Shown in pieces: positions 1 to 8,347 of a DNA stretch of 64,000 bases. Under the pieces are notes generated by a model that saw only the letters and a list, made by a program, of their open reading frames with translations, searched no databases and had not been told where the DNA came from. The position numbers and the translations under genes were made by a program. How positions within the stretch are numbered: the first letter of the stretch is position 1; every line of letters starts with the position of its first letter. Source of the stretch: an uncultured Latescibacterota bacterium (GTDB lineage Bacteria > Latescibacterota > UBA2968 > UBA8231); the NCBI GenBank assembly GCA_951813615.1, contig OX638377.1:1364001-1428000 (forward strand), written 5' to 3'.

Positions 1-1
1 A

Positions 2-706
2 GTCAGGGATCGCGTTTGCGCGGCGGCGCATCTCCGCCGATACGGCGACGACACGCGCTGGAAGGGAGTTGGGGAGATTGCCTGGATCTTGTTCTGGCCC
101 GAAGAGCGCGAAGCTGGCGAGGCGGTTATGACAGAGTGCCGGCGACAGATGAACACTTGGCAGGTGGTGGACGAGCAGATCTCGGGTCCCTTGCCGGTTC
201 CTGCGTGCGTAGGAATACCGGATGTCTGGCCGCACATAAGCGGTTTGGTGGAGCAACTTGGCTATTCAGCTAATGAGGACATTGACGAATCCGTCTATGG
301 TGGCACGCTGAATGAGGTCTCTGCTCTTGGTGTGCCGCCAGTAAGAGGCGTAACGATCCATCGCGATGCAGGGGAATTCGGCACGCGATTTGTCGCGCGG
401 TTAGATGGAAACGACATTGCGCACTGCGAATGTGTTTCAGATCTCACGCAAGGCGGCCAATTGCCTGCATTGGCAGGATGGGCTGAGCTCTCGGAGCTCG
501 CAACGAGCGAAACGATGCGCAATCAGGGAGTTGGTTCGTGGGTCGTCCGGCACGCCGTTGAATGGCTACGGATGGCTAGGTGCGATCGGATCGTGCTGTC
601 TGTTGCGCGAGATGATGAAAAAGCGGGTGCAGGAAGGTTCTACAAGCGGTTTGGCTGGATGCCGCTGGTGCGACAAAAGCACTGGCGAAGACAGGAAGAA
701 CGTTGA
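2..706 (+). CDS. GNAT-family N-acetyltransferase, 5' end cut by window
   Basis: The C-terminal half carries a GNAT acetyl-CoA binding motif (MRNQGVGSWVVRHAVEWL, the R/Q-x-x-G-x-G/A loop) followed by a beta strand and a YKRFGW-type helix typical of the fold. The expected reaction is transfer of an acetyl group from acetyl-CoA to an unknown amine. The reading frame is open to the first bases of the window, and the upstream residues (GVGEIAWILFWPE) look like coding sequence. I therefore treat the gene as starting outside the window; an internal TTG at 89 would be a poor start. A short ORF follows 9 bases after its stop. The substrate cannot be told from sequence. Confidence 0.75.
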   Translation, partial: VRDRVCAAAHLRRYGDDTRWKGVGEIAWILFWPEEREAGEAVMTECRRQMNTWQVVDEQISGPLPVPACVGIPDVWPHISGLVEQLGYSANEDIDESVYGGTLNEVSALGVPPVRGVTIHRDAGEFGTRFVARLDGNDIAHCECVSDLTQGGQLPALAGWAELSELATSETMRNQGVGSWVVRHAVEWLRMARCDRIVLSVARDDEKAGAGRFYKRFGWMPLVRQKHWRRQEER

Positions 707-715
707 ATTGACCGC

Positions 716-901
716 ATGCCCGATCGGCAGATCGATCTGTTCATTCGCTTCTGTTGGCAAAACAACGGCCGACTCTCAGCGCGGAAACGCGCCAGCCACT
801 TCGACTTCCTATCGGAGGAAGAAATCACCTTCATGGAACAGGCCGTGCACTACCCCGAGAGTGGAGTGGACGTCTCAACATCAGTTGAAGTCGATGAATA
901 A
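716..901 (+). CDS. Short protein resembling the C-terminal tail of Fic-family proteins
   Basis: This 61-residue ORF begins 9 bases after the acetyltransferase stop and has no strong ribosome binding site. Its first 45 residues (IDLFIRFCWQNNGRLSARKR, then HFDFLSEEEI) resemble the short winged-helix tail that follows the catalytic domain in many Fic proteins. No HPFxxGNGR Fic motif is present here or upstream, so no AMP-transferase activity is expected. It may be a stand-alone small protein or a remnant of a larger Fic gene. The family assignment rests on memory of such tails and is uncertain. Confidence 0.45.
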   Translation: MPDRQIDLFIRFCWQNNGRLSARKRASHFDFLSEEEITFMEQAVHYPESGVDVSTSVEVDE

Positions 902-904
902 TCT

Positions 905-1765
905 TCAGCAGGTCGCGTCCTTGCCTTCGCTGCCGTACACGGCGAGGCGTTCCTCTCTTGAGGTCTCGTCCTCGCTGACGCTGGAGGGGATGAAGTGGAG
1001 TTGCAGGGATCGCCGGCCTTGATCCGATCGGTTGGCAGGCGATCCGTGGTGCAGCCGACCGTGCCAGAACAGAATGCCCCCGGGCCTGAGCGGCACGGCG
1101 ACGATGCGCTCCCTGGCCACGTCAGTATCGCAGATCTGCCAGTCCCGTCTGCTGAAGTGGATCACGGGCCCTTCGAGGTGGCTGCCCGGGATCACGTACA
1201 TGCAGCCGTTGTCGCAATGCGCCTCTTGCAAGGCGATCCACACGCTGATGATCTCTGTGTCCATGGGCAGATCGAAGTACGCGTGGTCCTGGTGCCAGGG
1301 TTTCTCGCGGCCGATGCGGGCCGGTTTCTGCATGGCCTGGTGGCGGTAGAGCTTGGCTGGTTCGCCCATCATGCACCCGAGCACGTCCAGCAGGCGCGCG
1401 TTCCGGGCCAGTGAATCCAGGCGGGCATCGAAGCCGACCCACTGCTGCAGCTTGCGCACCAATGTCTGTCGCTTGCCATCCGAAGCGCCCGCCAGCTGAT
1501 CCCTGACGCCGCGTTCGAACTGCACGCCCCTGAATCCCTGATTCTTGCCGTCGATCAGATCTTCCACCGCTTTGATGGCATCGGCCATCTGCGCGTCCGA
1601 AAAGGCACCCTCCACGGCGAGGAAGCCCTGCGCTTTGAAGCGCTCGATCTCAGCGTCGCCGACGTGCTCCAAACCGTTGACCGGTTCGGCTTCTCCGGTC
1701 GGGACGTAGAGATCGGGGTCGTACGCTTCGCTTCCGTGCTCGTCTTCTACTGCGTTCTCAGTCAT
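905..1765 (-). CDS. Phytanoyl-CoA dioxygenase (PhyH) family Fe(II)/2-oxoglutarate oxygenase
   Basis: The 286-residue protein has the PhyH double-stranded beta-helix. The metal-binding H158-x-D160 lies in PWHQDHAYFD, the distal His is in LHHGSP (239-240), and the 2-oxoglutarate-binding Arg is in RRSLQLHF (251-252). A Gly-rich turn NGCMYVIPGSH precedes the second half, as is usual. The family hydroxylates many small molecules and halogenates some; the substrate here is unknown. It is the first of three PhyH genes in the window, and they are not close copies of each other. The start is ATG at 1765. The gene is alone on its strand and converges on the short Fic-like ORF, with 3 bases between their ends. 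Confidence 0.9.
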   Translation of the reverse strand: MTENAVEDEHGSEAYDPDLYVPTGEAEPVNGLEHVGDAEIERFKAQGFLAVEGAFSDAQMADAIKAVEDLIDGKNQGFRGVQFERGVRDQLAGASDGKRQTLVRKLQQWVGFDARLDSLARNARLLDVLGCMMGEPAKLYRHQAMQKPARIGREKPWHQDHAYFDLPMDTEIISVWIALQEAHCDNGCMYVIPGSHLEGPVIHFSRRDWQICDTDVARERIVAVPLRPGGILFWHGRLHHGSPANRSDQGRRSLQLHFIPSSVSEDETSREERLAVYGSEGKDATC

Positions 1766-1845
1766 GGTCGGCTCTCTTTTTTTCCTAACTCCAACTAAAG
1801 AATAGCGATCATCCGGTTTATCTCCAACTTTTGGCTACTCGGTAG

Positions 1846-2010
1846 ATAGTCTTTGGCCTAGACCGCAAAAAAGATCTCAGCGTCGCCGAACTGGAGCGCA
1901 AGTACCCCACGGTCGAATCCATTGCGTATCCGTCGGGCACCCAGGTTTTTCTGCACTTGGCGGATTCCGACACCGACGTCGTCTGGATTCTGCCCCAAAC
2001 CTTCTTGTAA
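1846..2010 (+). pseudogene. Possible gene remnant without a start codon
   Basis: A frame open from a stop at 1843 to TAA at 2010 encodes about 54 residues with protein-like composition (for example SVAELERKYPTVESIAYPSG and DVVWILPQTFL). It has no ATG, GTG or TTG in its first 40 codons. It ends 14 bases before the next start, and that gene's ribosome binding site lies in the gap, so it looks like the truncated 3' end of a gene once in an operon with it. I do not recognise the family. Chance open frame is the alternative. Confidence 0.3.
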
Positions 2011-2024
2011 AAGGAGATGATGCG

Positions 2025-2375
2025 ATGGACGCCAGAATTTTTATATGTGCTCTAGTTACCGCAGTAGGCAGCAGTATCCTAACCGCGCCAGCCCGAGCGC
2101 AGGACGGGGACCGCATTGAGGAGATCCTTCCCGCCGGAGTCGGACTGTTTGAGTTTCAAAGCATCACGCTCCAAGAATTCATTGCTTTCATTGACGAGGG
2201 TCAAGGGGTAATTCGCGTGCATAACTTTTCCGCTGCACGCACAGCACCCGAACCGGCTCGCAGACTGCTGAAGACCACACTCAATATCAAAAACGGCAAC
2301 TCCATAATCGTCGGGGGGGCCACTATCGACGAGCGTACTTACGCAGTCATCGTCAAGGCCGAGGTGATGGAATAA
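2025..2375 (+). CDS. Small secreted protein with weak similarity to the secretin C-terminal fold
   Basis: The protein is 116 residues, with an N-terminal signal peptide (hydrophobic core ICALVTAVGSSIL, probable cleavage after ARA at about residue 25). The start ATG has a good ribosome binding site, AAGGAGATG, just upstream. The segment LKTTLNIKNGNSIIVGG resembles the strand-turn motif near the end of type II/III secretin domains, in which a conserved Gly-Gly precedes a hairpin. The protein is far too short to be a secretin, and no pilus or secretion genes are near. Function unknown. Confidence 0.6.
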   Translation: MDARIFICALVTAVGSSILTAPARAQDGDRIEEILPAGVGLFEFQSITLQEFIAFIDEGQGVIRVHNFSAARTAPEPARRLLKTTLNIKNGNSIIVGGATIDERTYAVIVKAEVME

Positions 2376-2465
2376 CACGCGCTGAGGCTGCCAGAGGTGG
2401 TCGCCTTGCTTTGCGATAATAAGAGCTTGAGCCTATTTATTCGGTAGATGGAGCTGTTGTCACGC

Positions 2466-2807
2466 CTAGAGGCGCGGTGAATCTTGAGCTAGTTTGTGGG
2501 CCACCAAGGCGTTCATGCTAATACCGGCCCGCCCAGCCTCCATCGCCAGCCGTCGATGCAGGCGTTTATCGATCCGCACATTGAATTGACCGCTGTATTC
2601 TTTCCGGGCAGGGGCGACTGGTACCGGCTCGTTGTGAGCTCGGTAGCTTTCCTTGGCCGCTTCCCAAGCTACAGCCAACTCTGTCAACGCTGCGGCCGGT
2701 GTATCGGCAAAGGCCGAAATGCCGGGCATTTCCACCAAGTGCGCCAACCAATCGCCGTCTTCATCTTGAAAGAGATTGACCGAGAAACCGTCGAAGTTAT
2801 CCGCCAT
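2466..2807 (-). CDS. hicB: HicB-type antitoxin
   Basis: This 113-residue protein has the HicB partial RNase H-like domain (residues 1-60: FSVNLFQDEDGDWLAHLVEM, then PGISAFADTPAAAL) and a C-terminal ribbon-helix-helix DNA-binding segment (FNVRIDKRLHRRLAMEAGRA, then ISMNALV). It should neutralise HicA by direct binding and repress the operon. I chose ATG at 2807 rather than the longer frame from 2975. It has a GAGGA ribosome binding site, begins with the usual HicB residues and overlaps the end of hicA by 11 bases, while the upstream extension lies inside hicA in another frame. Gene order hicA-hicB is canonical. Confidence 0.92.
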   Translation of the reverse strand: MADNFDGFSVNLFQDEDGDWLAHLVEMPGISAFADTPAAALTELAVAWEAAKESYRAHNEPVPVAPARKEYSGQFNVRIDKRLHRRLAMEAGRAGISMNALVAHKLAQDSPRL

Positions 2808-3042
2808 CCCTTTGTTCCTCCTCATAGTATTGTAAAAATTGCTCGACTTGATAGCCTTTGGCCCGATTGCCCTTAGGCTGTATTGACAAGCGCACTCCTT
2901 GGGATGAATACCATATGCGGTGCGAGCCCCGTTGTCGGTCAAAAGTCCAGCCAGATTGTTTGAGCAAAGTTTCAAATTCGTTGAAGCGCAACCCGTTGGA
3001 ATTGCGGATTGCTTTGTCGAGCAGCTTTTGCTGGCTGACCAT
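2797..3042 (-). CDS. hicA: HicA-type mRNA interferase toxin
   Basis: The 81-residue protein has the dsRBD-like HicA fold. The catalytic His lies in the motif RQRGSHRIWY (residues 37-46), followed by the KGNRAKGYQVEQFLQYYEE tail. HicA cleaves mRNA in a translation-independent way and is held inactive by HicB, which is encoded just downstream with an 11-base overlap. The ATG at 3042 is only about 7 bases from a predicted -10 box and has no room for a ribosome binding site, so the transcript may be leaderless. Length matches the longer HicA variants. Confidence 0.9.
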   Translation of the reverse strand: MVSQQKLLDKAIRNSNGLRFNEFETLLKQSGWTFDRQRGSHRIWYSSQGVRLSIQPKGNRAKGYQVEQFLQYYEEEQRDGG

Positions 3043-3045
3043 GTA

Positions 3046-3078
3046 TGTAACTATATATGGTTACAGAGAACAGCACAA
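3046..3078 (-). promoter_or_regulatory. hicAB promoter with near-perfect 20-base operator palindrome
   Basis: Reading leftward, TTGTGC (3073-3078) and TATAGT (3050-3055) are separated by 17 bases and fit a sigma-70 promoter. A palindrome TGTAAC-N8-GTTACA spans 3046-3065, with 18 of 20 positions symmetric, and covers the -10 box. HicB carries a ribbon-helix-helix domain that binds such sites, so autorepression is expected. Confidence 0.7.
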
Positions 3079-3201
3079 GGGAGATATTCGACGGCCTGTG
3101 CTAGGTTGCGTCCCACCAGCATTTTGACACTGACACAAGGCGCAGTATTTTCCTTGCAAAACTACGCTATTTCTCAATCAGCCCCTAACCGGAGTCTCGC
3201 C

Positions 3202-4566
3202 ATGACCGCGCCCATTGCCTTGGGATCCCGCCGCGAATTATTCGTCGATCACTTTCTCATTGAACACCTCAATGGGGCCGCTCTGCACCTGCACCCGCCC
3301 GTCCGCCGCGAAGTGGTCTATCAAGTCTCCCAGTCTTGGGACAACGCCTGCACGGGCTGCTACAATCTCACTCAGGACGGGAACCGCATTCTGCTATACT
3401 ACCGAGGCTTCTATCCGATTGGGGCAGACTACGCCGACGGTGCCGCCAGCCAGACCACCAATTTGGCCGTCAGCACCGACGGCATTCACTTTACGCAACC
3501 TGAACTGGGCTTGGTCGAATTCAATGGCACGCGCAAAAACAACGTCCTCATTCAGGGCCACGAGAGCCACAATTTCTGCGTCTTTCTCGACGCCAATCCC
3601 GCGGCCGATCCGGAGCAGCGCTTCAAAGCCGTGGGCGGCACGGGCCAGGCGAACTTGCACGGCTTTGCCTCGCCCGACGGCCTTCATTGGACTCCGGTCA
3701 AAGAAGGTCCTTTGGACGTCACCGGGGCCTTTGACTCGGTCAACGTCGCCTTGTGGGACGCCTACATTGGGCGCTATCGCCTCTTCAGCCGCTACTTCGA
3801 CAGCACCGGCGGCCGAGTGCGGGCCATCCAAAGCTGTATCTCCGAGGACTTCATCCACTGGACATCGCCGCAGCCTCACCAGTACGCCGACGACGTGCCG
3901 TTGGAGCACTTCTACACCAACGCCACTACGCCTTGTCCTGGTGCCGAGCACATCCTGCTGTCGTTCCCCATGCGCTTTTTGCCCGAGCGCCAGCTCGACA
4001 TTGCGGCGATGGATTATCCTGGGTCGGGCCTGTCCGACGCGGTGTTTATGAGCAGCCGCGACGGCGTCCACTGGGACCGCCCCTTTATGGAAGCTTGGGT
4101 GCGCCCCGGCACGGATCAGCGGAATTGGTCCCACCGCAGTTGCACGCCCGCCCCCGGCTTGGTGCAGACTGCCGACGACGAATGGTCCATGTACCTTTCG
4201 GAAAATTACGGCTGGTCAACTAACCGCTTGCGCCGCGTGGTGGTGCGACCGCATGGCTTTGCCTCGGTGCGGGCCGGGTATAGAGGCGGTGAATTGCTCA
4301 CCCGTCCCTTGCTGTTGGAAGGGGCCGCCTTGCGCCTCAACTACGCGACCTCGGCGGCGGGGTCACTGCGGGTGGAACTCCAGGACGAGTCGGGTCAGCC
4401 GCTGCCCGGATATGCCTTGGAGGAGATGGACCCGGTCTACGGCGATCAACTCGACGCGCCAGTGGCTTGGAAAACAGGCGGCGACTTGTCCGGCCTCAAG
4501 GGCCGTCCGGTGCGCCTGCGGGTGGTGCTACAAGACGCTGATTTGTTTGCGGTGCGGGCCGCGTGA
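3202..4566 (+). CDS. Glycoside hydrolase-like beta-propeller protein (GH32/GH43-like fold)
   Basis: This 454-residue protein begins with SRRELFVDHFLIEHLNG and contains repeated propeller signatures of the kind S-x-DGxHW (AVSTDGIHFTQP, ASPDGLHWTP, SSRDGVHWDRP) spaced through residues 80-330. A beta-sandwich-like tail follows. It has no signal peptide. Such proteins are common in planctomycete and poribacterial genomes and are usually listed as glycosyl hydrolases of the five-bladed propeller clans; substrate and activity are untested. I chose ATG at 3202 (GGAG seven bases upstream) over a frame open from 2920, whose first part overlaps the hic operator and reads as non-protein. It lies in its own unit, convergent with the DUF4956 gene. 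Confidence 0.75.
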   Translation: MTAPIALGSRRELFVDHFLIEHLNGAALHLHPPVRREVVYQVSQSWDNACTGCYNLTQDGNRILLYYRGFYPIGADYADGAASQTTNLAVSTDGIHFTQPELGLVEFNGTRKNNVLIQGHESHNFCVFLDANPAADPEQRFKAVGGTGQANLHGFASPDGLHWTPVKEGPLDVTGAFDSVNVALWDAYIGRYRLFSRYFDSTGGRVRAIQSCISEDFIHWTSPQPHQYADDVPLEHFYTNATTPCPGAEHILLSFPMRFLPERQLDIAAMDYPGSGLSDAVFMSSRDGVHWDRPFMEAWVRPGTDQRNWSHRSCTPAPGLVQTADDEWSMYLSENYGWSTNRLRRVVVRPHGFASVRAGYRGGELLTRPLLLEGAALRLNYATSAAGSLRVELQDESGQPLPGYALEEMDPVYGDQLDAPVAWKTGGDLSGLKGRPVRLRVVLQDADLFAVRAA

Positions 4567-4569
4567 ACA

Positions 4570-5505
4570 TTACGAGTTATTACCTCTTAGTCTTACGTTG
4601 TTGATATAATCTTTGCCGCTTTCTTCGATATTCCGGACAAGGGAGAGCGAATTGACGGATTTTTTGAACCAAATATCAAACACCACGACGACTGTTCCAT
4701 CCTCATTATTGATCACGTCTGCGACCTGCCAGCGCTTGGTATTGGAATTGAGGATCAGATCCGTTGCTTTTTGCACCTCCTCGACGTTCGCTGCATGTAC
4801 TTCGATCTGCGCGTCACAAGGTTTCTGGGAGGCAATCGTCGTGTCACCCGCTTCAGAGACTTGGGCCGCTTTTTCAGGATAAACAATGGTCCAGCCGGAT
4901 ATTACGGCCGGCCGCGCACCAAAATTGCTTTTCCACACACCCAGCGCTATGGCGACGAAAACCAACGATGCGAGGTACGCGACGGTAGTAAGCTGGGTGC
5001 CAGCCGCTAGTCCTATCCCGATGGCCATGAACATGTACACGGCATCCATCGGCTCTTCGAGTGAGGTGCGAAAGCGGACAGCAGCTACGATACCCGCCAA
5101 GCTGAAGGCGAGGGCTAGACTGCCCTTAACCAAAAAAACGACCAGCGTTATGGAGGTGGGTATCACGAGCAGGGTGTGGGCAAAGGATTGACTGTATTTT
5201 TTGCGCGGCCGCGTCCAGCGGTATACCCAAGTGACGGGGAGCGTAACGCCGAAGGCCAGCACCAAAGCAACCATGACTGGAATGGTGTGTGCTGGATCGA
5301 CGAGCCGCAACACTCCTTCTTCGATATTGCCAAGCGGAAATGGAGCGGTCTCGGCCCCGAACTCCAAGGACTTTGCTACGAAGATGCGTTTGCGCTCTTG
5401 GGCGACGTAATAGAGGATCTGAGGGAAGAGGTGAAAAATCCCGCTGAGGGCTAAAAGCCATGCGGCATAGTAAATGAGCAGACGTATGATCATGTTGTTG
5501 AGCAT
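4570..5505 (-). CDS. DUF4956-family integral membrane protein
   Basis: The protein is 311 residues with about five to six hydrophobic segments in its first 200 residues. It includes the family signature SLALAFSLAGIVAAVRFRTS followed by DAVYMFMAIGIGLAAG (roughly residues 128-169). A soluble alpha/beta tail of about 100 residues follows and is probably cytoplasmic. In many bacteria DUF4956 proteins are encoded next to CotH-type kinase and VTC-domain proteins; the biochemical role is unknown. Here it sits 21 bases downstream of a kinase-like outer-membrane barrel gene, with a strong AAGGAGG site, so the two are surely co-transcribed. The pairing repeats the known neighbourhood in a new form. Confidence 0.85.
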   Translation of the reverse strand: MLNNMIIRLLIYYAAWLLALSGIFHLFPQILYYVAQERKRIFVAKSLEFGAETAPFPLGNIEEGVLRLVDPAHTIPVMVALVLAFGVTLPVTWVYRWTRPRKKYSQSFAHTLLVIPTSITLVVFLVKGSLALAFSLAGIVAAVRFRTSLEEPMDAVYMFMAIGIGLAAGTQLTTVAYLASLVFVAIALGVWKSNFGARPAVISGWTIVYPEKAAQVSEAGDTTIASQKPCDAQIEVHAANVEEVQKATDLILNSNTKRWQVADVINNEDGTVVVVFDIWFKKSVNSLSLVRNIEESGKDYINNVRLRGNNS

Positions 5506-5526
5506 TATGTATCCCTCCTTAATTAG

Positions 5527-8223
5527 CTAGAACACCAAACCAGCGCGCAGATACACTCCCGTCAAGTCATCGCCGTTTACGACTGCCACGCTCATGGTCT
5601 GCAGCCGGCGGAGAAAAGACAGCCACAATCCACCTCCCACGCCAGTGTGCCATGTATCGGCATCGTCTGGATCTTCAGCGAAAATCACTCGACCGACATC
5701 GGCAGCACCGAACAGGCCCAACTCTCCCGGTAGCAAGAGTTTGATTCTGGCTAGCACCAGCCGCAGTTCGGAACTGCCGTACAGTGCGGCGTCTCCCGCG
5801 AACCGGTTCTTCCGAAAACCACGTACATTGCCATCAGACGTGCCACTACCGGTTAAGCCGGGCCCGCCCAAGAAGGCGCTTTCGTGAAAGGGAAAGGTTC
5901 CCCACACTTTCTTGCCGCCCGCTCGCAAGGCAAGGGTTGGGTTGGTCGGAATGCGAGCTGTCACGTACGTGCGTGCTTCTCCAGCGATGCTGCCAAAGGC
6001 CGACGCCACATCCCAAACTTCCGGATAGATGACTCCGGTGACTCTAACAAAGAACCCCCGGGTAGCATATCCCGGATTGTCGCGCGTATCGTACGCGATT
6101 TCGCTCTGTGCTCCTACTTGGCCGAAGGAATCTGTGCCGTACACCGGGTGATCCAGAGAACCGATAAATTTGTCCTTGTTGGAACTCAGCGGCGTGTTTG
6201 AATACTTGATAATCGGTCCCAAGCCAATGGTTAATTTCGAGCGCAGCGATTCCATGTCTCCCGCATCTCCTGTATGCTCTTCTGCGCGAAATTCGAGGGA
6301 TGGGGCGAAGGCGAAGTAATTTTGCTCTACTTGATAAAAAGAAGACGGACGCGGGATCTCCGTTGCGTTGCCGAATCCGTTGAATCGGATTACTTGAAGA
6401 CCAGAGTACTTGAGATAGATTTTTGCGTCGAGATCGAGCAGCAGTTGGCGGAAGGTGCCGGTATAGGAAATTGATGGCTTGAGACGATTGACCGCTAGCC
6501 CGGCGTTGAAGGAATGACGCGAAGAGAACGGGTTTTTTCGATAGCCGAAATACTGCCGGCTACCGAAACCGCCGACGAACACGCTCAGATCTGGATTGGC
6601 TATAAGGATCGGGAACGCAATCGCCTGCATACCCCAGTCCAGTGCATACCGCGCGCGGAGAATCCGTGCGGGAGGACGCTTGTAGGGGCGCTTGTCGATT
6701 TTCGCGCCCTTGCCTTTGGCGAACTTATTTTTCCCGCGATAATCGTAAAACCGGGTCTTTGAGGCTTCGGCCTGAGATGAGTTTGTGAACGCGTCGGTAC
6801 CACCTCCGCCGTCGATGCGGACGGCAATCTGTCCCTTGCCTCCTGCTATCTCCGCGCGGTCGGCTCCTCCCCGAAGATATATGCGGACTTCCCGGGTTTC
6901 TTGGGAGTGGAACGTGCGCTGGAAATAGGGCGTCTTCCTTGCTCCATCCGGACCTTCCATGAGACCGATGCGGACTAAGAGGTCGCCGCTCGGCAGGTGT
7001 TCACAGTGGGCGTACTCGTCCTGATCGGTCGCTTGGATTTCGGCCTCGCGGGTAATCAACGCATAGTATCGGCGGGTAAATTCAGGCAATGCGTCCCGCC
7101 TCGATTTGAGGGCCTTTGTAAGCGCTTCTCCAACGATTTTGTAATACGGTGGAGGGAGCTTCCGCACGGCATCCTCAATGACTAGGTCCGGTAGGTCCTT
7201 GCGGAACTCCGTTACGACCGAATCCCATGCCGTCTTATCGAGTTCGGCTAGGAACTGGCGATCCAGCTCCCAGCCCGTGGTCGATAGGCCCACCAGACTA
7301 GGATACACGTCGTCGAACTCGATTTGCATCGGAAGCCCTCTACGCGCCACAGCCATGCCAAACCCATCGAAGTCGACAAAGGCTTGGTCGCGATCCTCTG
7401 GTATGGGCAGCCAAGTATGACAATCGCCAGCGGGGAACCGCGCCCAGCGCCACTGACCGTAGTGGCGATCCCTGTCGTTGATGAGAAAATCCATCAGCCT
7501 CGCCTTTAGATAGGCGCGGGCATCGACGCGGTTGCAGGGCGTTTTTTCTAAGCGCTTCCACAGCTTATCCGTGCCGCTGATCTTGCGAGAACCAGCAAAG
7601 CCGGGCGTATCGTCCGGTCCTTCAGAAGGGTGTTCCTGTAGCATTCCGATAAGGCCGGCAAAATCTTTGCGGTACTCCTTCAGCCGGGGATCGTCTGGAA
7701 TAACGACGAGTGTATGCTTGGTATGGAGGATACCGGTGGCTTCCAGCAGCGGATCGACCACGAGAGCCCCGGTGGGCAGCAGCGCACTGATCATGTCCTG
7801 TAGGATGTCATCTACGACCGTATTCTTGAGTTCGTCCCATTTCCTTTTCATAGGATCTTTATCCAAGGAGCGAACCGTATAGCGGCGGCCGTCTTTTCCC
7901 GTAAAGTGAAGAGAGATGGACTGCCCGGCTCCACCGGTGCGAAGCGGCGTCAAGCCTCCGCCTACGCGGTCGAGGTCGAGGACTGTAACCTCGATGGGAG
8001 TAGCCCAGAGATCCCGGTAATCGCTGCCGTAGAGCCAGCGTTTGAACCCGCCGGCGCGGAACCGTTCCCCTGGAATCACCACATGGGTCTTGGCTCCCGG
8101 CGGAGGGCTGGAGCGGTGGATTTTGTGCCCTGGAGGAGGGGATTCTTCCGGGGACGATACTGCTGGAACGGAAATAGCAAGTGCTAACGAGAGTACTATG
8201 AGAATCCGATTGGGAGATACCAT
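5527..8223 (-). CDS. Outer-membrane BamA/TamA-like barrel fused to a Fam20/CotH-like kinase-type domain
   Basis: The protein is 898 residues. A signal peptide (1-23) is followed by a globular region (about 45-420). This region contains YTVRSLDKD (115-123, a candidate ATP-anchoring Lys), NDRDRHYGQWRW (249-260, like the DRH catalytic loop of secreted Fam20/CotH kinases) and WLPIPEDRDQAF (271-282, like their metal-binding DxD/DNG element). A Lys-rich linker near residues 530-560 leads to an Omp85-type beta-barrel (about 570-898) with alternating strands, the motifs GGPGLTGSGTSDGNVRGFR and FGAADVGRV, and a terminal aromatic F. Similar fusions with an extra metallophosphatase exist in Bacteroidetes; that domain is missing here. 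Kinase activity is inference. It precedes the DUF4956 gene in one operon. Confidence 0.75.
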   Translation of the reverse strand: MVSPNRILIVLSLALAISVPAVSSPEESPPPGHKIHRSSPPPGAKTHVVIPGERFRAGGFKRWLYGSDYRDLWATPIEVTVLDLDRVGGGLTPLRTGGAGQSISLHFTGKDGRRYTVRSLDKDPMKRKWDELKNTVVDDILQDMISALLPTGALVVDPLLEATGILHTKHTLVVIPDDPRLKEYRKDFAGLIGMLQEHPSEGPDDTPGFAGSRKISGTDKLWKRLEKTPCNRVDARAYLKARLMDFLINDRDRHYGQWRWARFPAGDCHTWLPIPEDRDQAFVDFDGFGMAVARRGLPMQIEFDDVYPSLVGLSTTGWELDRQFLAELDKTAWDSVVTEFRKDLPDLVIEDAVRKLPPPYYKIVGEALTKALKSRRDALPEFTRRYYALITREAEIQATDQDEYAHCEHLPSGDLLVRIGLMEGPDGARKTPYFQRTFHSQETREVRIYLRGGADRAEIAGGKGQIAVRIDGGGGTDAFTNSSQAEASKTRFYDYRGKNKFAKGKGAKIDKRPYKRPPARILRARYALDWGMQAIAFPILIANPDLSVFVGGFGSRQYFGYRKNPFSSRHSFNAGLAVNRLKPSISYTGTFRQLLLDLDAKIYLKYSGLQVIRFNGFGNATEIPRPSSFYQVEQNYFAFAPSLEFRAEEHTGDAGDMESLRSKLTIGLGPIIKYSNTPLSSNKDKFIGSLDHPVYGTDSFGQVGAQSEIAYDTRDNPGYATRGFFVRVTGVIYPEVWDVASAFGSIAGEARTYVTARIPTNPTLALRAGGKKVWGTFPFHESAFLGGPGLTGSGTSDGNVRGFRKNRFAGDAALYGSSELRLVLARIKLLLPGELGLFGAADVGRVIFAEDPDDADTWHTGVGGGLWLSFLRRLQTMSVAVVNGDDLTGVYLRAGLVF

Positions 8224-8347
8224 TTTTAGAAATCTTGTAGCTTCAGACCTAATCTGGCGGTAGGCGGCTCGGTTCGTAACTCCTTAAGTTAGCATTCTAA
8301 CAAGGACGTGCATAGTGAACCACTTTTTAAAACAACCCCTAATACCC

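Noticed and set aside
3394..4134. 246-codon antisense frame inside the glycosidase-like gene
   Set aside because: No start signal or recognisable motif; the sense frame has repeated propeller motifs.
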